A stretch of 14,468 nucleotides of DNA, from assembly GCA_002372855.1 (NCBI GenBank), contig DFIZ01000004.1, forward strand, positions 1-14,468. The letters are read 5' to 3'. Positions within the stretch are counted from its first letter, which is position 1. Each line of letters starts with the position of its first letter. This stretch comes from Bacteroidales bacterium UBA3684 (GTDB lineage: Bacteria; Bacteroidota; Bacteroidia; Bacteroidales; P3). The translations under genes were made by a program, and so were the position numbers. Below, in pieces: positions 11,973 to 14,468 of the stretch. The notes below the pieces were generated by a model, which had not been told where the DNA came from, did no database searches, and was given only the letters and a program-made list of their open reading frames with translations.

Positions 11973-13526
11973 TTGGATAAAGAATTAGTCATTTCATCAT
12001 CTGGCGAAAGCGTCCAGATAGCCCTCATGGAGGACAAGCGCCTTGTCGAGCTCCACAAAGAGATGACCACCGGCCAGTTCGCCGTGGGTGACATCTTCTT
12101 CGGCAAGGTGAAGAAAATCATGCAGGGACTCAATGCCGCTTTCGTCGACCTGGGCGGCGACAAGGAGGGTTTTATGCACTACCTCGACCTTGGCCCCGAC
12201 TACAACTCGGTGGACAAGTATTTGCGTCTGGCCATGAATGGCGACGCCTCGGCCGCCACGCTCAATAATTTCAAAATAGAACCCATCCTCGAGAAGGTAG
12301 GCAACCTGAACAGTGTGCTCAAGGTGGGCCAGCCCGTGCTGGTGCAGGTCACCAAGGAACCCATCTCCACCAAGGGCCCCAAGGTGACGGGCGACATCTC
12401 CATCGCCGGCCGCTACCTGGTCCTCACCCCGTTCTGCAACAAGATATCCATCTCGCAGAAAATCAAAGGCGGCGAGGAACGCAACCGCCTGCGCCGTCTG
12501 CTGCAGAGCATACGCCCCCAGAACTTCGGCGTCATCGTCCGCACGGTGGCCGAGGGCCGCACGGTGGCCGAACTCGACGCCGACCTGCGCCACCTCATGG
12601 ACTGCTGGGCCAAGATGACGGAGAAGCTCAAGCGCGTCAACGCCCCCACCAAGGTCTACGCCGAGCTGGGCACCACCACCGCCCTGCTGCGCGATGTGCT
12701 CACCGACGACTTCAACACCATCTACGTCGACAATGCCAACCTCTGCGCCGAGGTGAAGCAGTTCGTCAAGACCATCGACCCCGGCAAGGAGGACATCGTC
12801 AAGCACTACAAGATGGATACGCCCATCTTCGAGCAGTTCGGCATCTCGCGCGACATCCGCCGTGCCTTCGGCAAGATTGTCACCATCCGCTCCGGAGTCT
12901 ATCTCTACATCGAGCACACCGAGGCCATGCACGTCATCGACGTCAACAGCGGCAACCATATAAAAGCAGGCAGCGGCCAGGAGGACACAGCCCTGCAGGT
13001 GAACATCGAGAGCGCCAAGGAGATTGCCCGCCAGCTGCGCCTGCGCGACATGGGCGGCATCGTCATTGTCGACTTCGTGGACATGAACAAGGCCGAGAAC
13101 CGCAAGAAACTCTTCGACGTCATGACCGAGGAGATGAAGCGCGACAAGGCGCGCCACACCATCCTGCCGCTGAGCAAGTTCGGGCTGATGCAGATCACCC
13201 GCCAGCGTGTGCGCCCCGCCATGGAGGTGGACGTGCAGGAGAAGTGCCCCTTCTGCGACGGCACCGGCACCATCAAGAGCAGCCTTGTGGTGGTGGACGA
13301 AATCGAAGCCAGCCTGAAATATGTGCTCACTTCGTCGAACGAGAGGCACCTCACCCTTGTCACCCATCCCTACGTCCAGGCCTACCTGACGAAAGGGTGG
13401 TTCAAGAGCCTGAAGAGCCAGTGGGGCCGCAAGTACCACGTGAAGCTCACCGTCAATCCGTCGGAAAAATTCAGTCTGCTCGACTTCAAGTTTTTCCACG
13501 CCAACGGCGACGAGATAGCCATGTGA
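11973..13526 (+). CDS. rng: Ribonuclease G (RNase E/G family)
   Basis: The 517-residue endoribonuclease acts in rRNA maturation and mRNA decay. An S1-type RNA-binding domain is seen at about 38-130 (VGDIFFGKVKKIMQGLNAAFVDLGGDKEGFMH). In the DNase I-like catalytic domain the metal-binding aspartates are D323 (HVIDVNSG) and D367 (IVIVDFVDM), 44 residues apart as in RNase E. The Zn-link CPFC (C425, C428) supports dimerisation. The long RNase E scaffold tail is absent, so RNase G is the right name. The start is TTG at 11973: the codon just before is an in-frame TAA, and DKELVISS aligns with the usual N terminus of Bacteroidota RNase G. The terminator upstream implies its own promoter. GH25 follows after 20 nt. 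Confidence 0.95.
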   Translation: MDKELVISSSGESVQIALMEDKRLVELHKEMTTGQFAVGDIFFGKVKKIMQGLNAAFVDLGGDKEGFMHYLDLGPDYNSVDKYLRLAMNGDASAATLNNFKIEPILEKVGNLNSVLKVGQPVLVQVTKEPISTKGPKVTGDISIAGRYLVLTPFCNKISISQKIKGGEERNRLRRLLQSIRPQNFGVIVRTVAEGRTVAELDADLRHLMDCWAKMTEKLKRVNAPTKVYAELGTTTALLRDVLTDDFNTIYVDNANLCAEVKQFVKTIDPGKEDIVKHYKMDTPIFEQFGISRDIRRAFGKIVTIRSGVYLYIEHTEAMHVIDVNSGNHIKAGSGQEDTALQVNIESAKEIARQLRLRDMGGIVIVDFVDMNKAENRKKLFDVMTEEMKRDKARHTILPLSKFGLMQITRQRVRPAMEVDVQEKCPFCDGTGTIKSSLVVVDEIEASLKYVLTSSNERHLTLVTHPYVQAYLTKGWFKSLKSQWGRKYHVKLTVNPSEKFSLLDFKFFHANGDEIAM

Positions 13527-13537
13527 ACGGAAAAGGA

Positions 13538-13558
13538 GAATGAACGATGAGGAATGAA
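13538..13558 (+). repeat. Heptamer repeat at the rng / GH25 junction
   Basis: Three 7-bp units (GAATGAA, CGATGAG, GAATGAA) give overlapping ATGA at 13540, 13547 and 13554, one in each frame. Only the middle ATG opens the GH25 gene; the other two reach a stop within six codons. An AAAGGAGA stretch just upstream (13532-13539) is the best Shine-Dalgarno-like site in the window. Confidence 0.65.
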
Positions 13559-14347
13559 CCCTTTTTCTTGAAGACAGGTGTTGCGCGCAAGGCGCTGTGC
13601 GTCCTTGCCGTACTCGTTTTCCATCTGTCGTTCTTCGTTCCCGCGCAGGCCCAGGTGAAGACCCGCGGCATCGACGTCTCCAAGTTCCAGGGCATTATCA
13701 ACTGGACCAAGGTGGCAAAGGACAAGACGGTGAAGTTTGTCTACATCAAGGCCACGGAAGGCACCTCCATCCAGGACCCCTACTACAAGACCAATGTGGC
13801 CAAGGCCCGCAAGGCCGGCCTGCTGGTGGGCAGCTACCACCTCTACAGCAGCAAGACCACGGCCTACCAGCAGTTCGCCAACTTCAAGAAGATGGTCAAG
13901 AAGAGCGAGCAGGACCTCATACCCGTGCTCGACATCGAGGGGCATCATGTGGGCCGCCTCAATATGGCCCGTGTCGACAAGCTGCTGGAACTCATGGAAA
14001 AGGAGTACGGCGTCAAGCCCATGATCTACACCTCCGAGCGCCTCTACCGCGAGCACCTCAGCGGCAAGAAATACCGCAAGTACCACATCTTCATCGCCAA
14101 CTACCGCGGCTACCCCAGGGCCCGTTTCACCCTCTGGCAATACACCGAGACCGGCCATATCAGCGGTATCAAGGGCTACGTAGACATCAGCAAGTTCGAC
14201 CGCAACCACTCGCTGAGCGACATCCGCATGCCCAAAAAGAAGAAGGACGCCGCCCCGGCCACCTCGGCCGCACCCTCCTCCGGCACCGCCACCACACCCC
14301 CCTCCGGCACCGCCACCACACCCCCCGACACCGTAGGGGAAAAATAA
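13547..14347 (+). CDS. Secreted GH25 muramidase (lysozyme)
   Basis: The 266-residue product has a signal peptide (1-35, cleavage AQA/Q) followed by a glycoside hydrolase 25 domain (about 39-225). The beta-barrel signature is visible: TRGIDVSKFQG with D43, FVYIKATEG, VGSYHLY, and the catalytic DxE as D129 and E131 (PVLDIEGHH). MIYTS and FTLWQYTETGHISGIKGYVDISKFD follow. The family cleaves the beta-1,4 bond between MurNAc and GlcNAc in peptidoglycan. The tail (about 226-266) is a Lys patch (PKKKKD) followed by Ala/Thr/Pro/Ser-rich low-complexity sequence, part of which is a 24-bp duplication. It begins 20 nt after rng and ends at a terminator, so rng and this gene likely form one unit. It may act in wall turnover; no immunity or toxin partner is seen. 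Confidence 0.93.
   Translation: MRNEPFFLKTGVARKALCVLAVLVFHLSFFVPAQAQVKTRGIDVSKFQGIINWTKVAKDKTVKFVYIKATEGTSIQDPYYKTNVAKARKAGLLVGSYHLYSSKTTAYQQFANFKKMVKKSEQDLIPVLDIEGHHVGRLNMARVDKLLELMEKEYGVKPMIYTSERLYREHLSGKKYRKYHIFIANYRGYPRARFTLWQYTETGHISGIKGYVDISKFDRNHSLSDIRMPKKKKDAAPATSAAPSSGTATTPPSGTATTPPDTVGEK
14278..14325 (+). repeat. 24-bp tandem duplication in the GH25 tail
   Basis: Two exact 24-bp copies (14278-14301, 14302-14325) start with CTCCGGCACC and end in ACACCCCC. They encode two copies of the octapeptide PSGTATTP. Being a multiple of three, copy-number change would keep the frame. Confidence 0.9.
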
Positions 14348-14358
14348 GCTTTCCCCCT

Positions 14359-14398
14359 AAAGCCCGCCAGCCACCTGGTGGGCTTTTCTTTTTTTTTT
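14359..14398 (+). terminator. Intrinsic terminator after GH25
   Basis: AAAGCCCGCCAG (14359-14370) pairs with CTGGTGGGCTTT (14375-14386) around CCAC, with one G-T pair. It is followed by a nearly pure T-run to 14398. This is a strong factor-independent terminator closing the rng-GH25 unit. Confidence 0.93.
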
Positions 14399-14441
14399 GC
14401 CCGCGACTCGGATACCCATACCGGTCGGCACCCCACCCGAC

Positions 14442-14468
14442 ACCTACCCGATTCGGCCCTTCTTATAT
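14442..14468 (-). repeat. Right copy of the inverted repeat shared by both window ends
   Basis: Partner of 1-38 in opposite orientation: 18 bp with two differences, then a directly adjoining 9-bp exact match. The DNA between the GH25 terminator and this copy (14399-14441) has no gene. Confidence 0.7.

Noticed and set aside
11997..13499. 500-codon open frame on the minus strand opposite rng
   Set aside because: Antisense shadow of rng; the rng frame carries both catalytic aspartates and the CPFC motif.
1..14468. CRISPR array, insertion sequence, prophage or toxin-antitoxin module
   Set aside because: The tandem repeats have 7-, 11- or 24-bp periods without spacers, and no transposase, integrase, phage or toxin-antitoxin gene is present. 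The tRNA is not followed by an integrase or a duplicated 3' end.

Overview
The window looks like a chromosomal segment of a gut-type Bacteroidales bacterium (phylum Bacteroidota). The reasons are the type IX secretion (T9SS) genes porU and porV, a T9SS-sorted cargo protein with a C-terminal sorting domain, promoters with the TTTG / TAnnTTTG signature of the Bacteroidota primary sigma factor, weak or absent Shine-Dalgarno sequences, and families such as DUF4421. Coding DNA is GC-rich, while the gaps between genes are very AT-rich.

Layout. On the minus strand, read from 8572 down to 86, lies a tight eight-gene run: porU, porV, ispF, clpS, nfeD, floA, a DUF308/HdeD-like membrane protein and a DUF4421 protein. 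Gaps are 3 to 63 nt, so one long operon is plausible. It joins T9SS cargo processing (PorU sortase and its PorV partner), isoprenoid synthesis (IspF), N-degron proteolysis (ClpS) and a flotillin membrane-microdomain pair (NfeD/FloA).

The 347-nt gap 8573-8919 divides the operon from the plus-strand genes. It holds two palindromes, an 11-bp tandem repeat and a GC-rich hairpin with a G-quadruplex motif and a T-run. On the plus strand follow tRNA-Arg(CCG), a CPBP membrane protease gene starting 25 nt after the tRNA, a T9SS cargo protein of unknown function, an HU DNA-binding protein, an unlisted 29-residue basic protein resembling the AURKAIP1/COX24 (mS38/bS22-like) ribosomal peptides, a strong terminator, RNase G with a TTG start, and a secreted GH25 muramidase with a terminator.

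The most unusual signal is in the gaps between genes. At five junctions (porV/ispF, ispF/clpS, clpS/nfeD, floA/DUF308, rng/GH25) the DNA has a 7-bp period with a different heptamer each time, but the repeated element mostly carries TGA or TAA. Because 7 leaves remainder 1 when divided by 3, successive units put stop codons in successive frames, directly behind the true stop of the upstream gene. I know of no described system that matches this. The two ends of the window are also near-identical in inverted orientation, which suggests a dispersed repeat at both edges.
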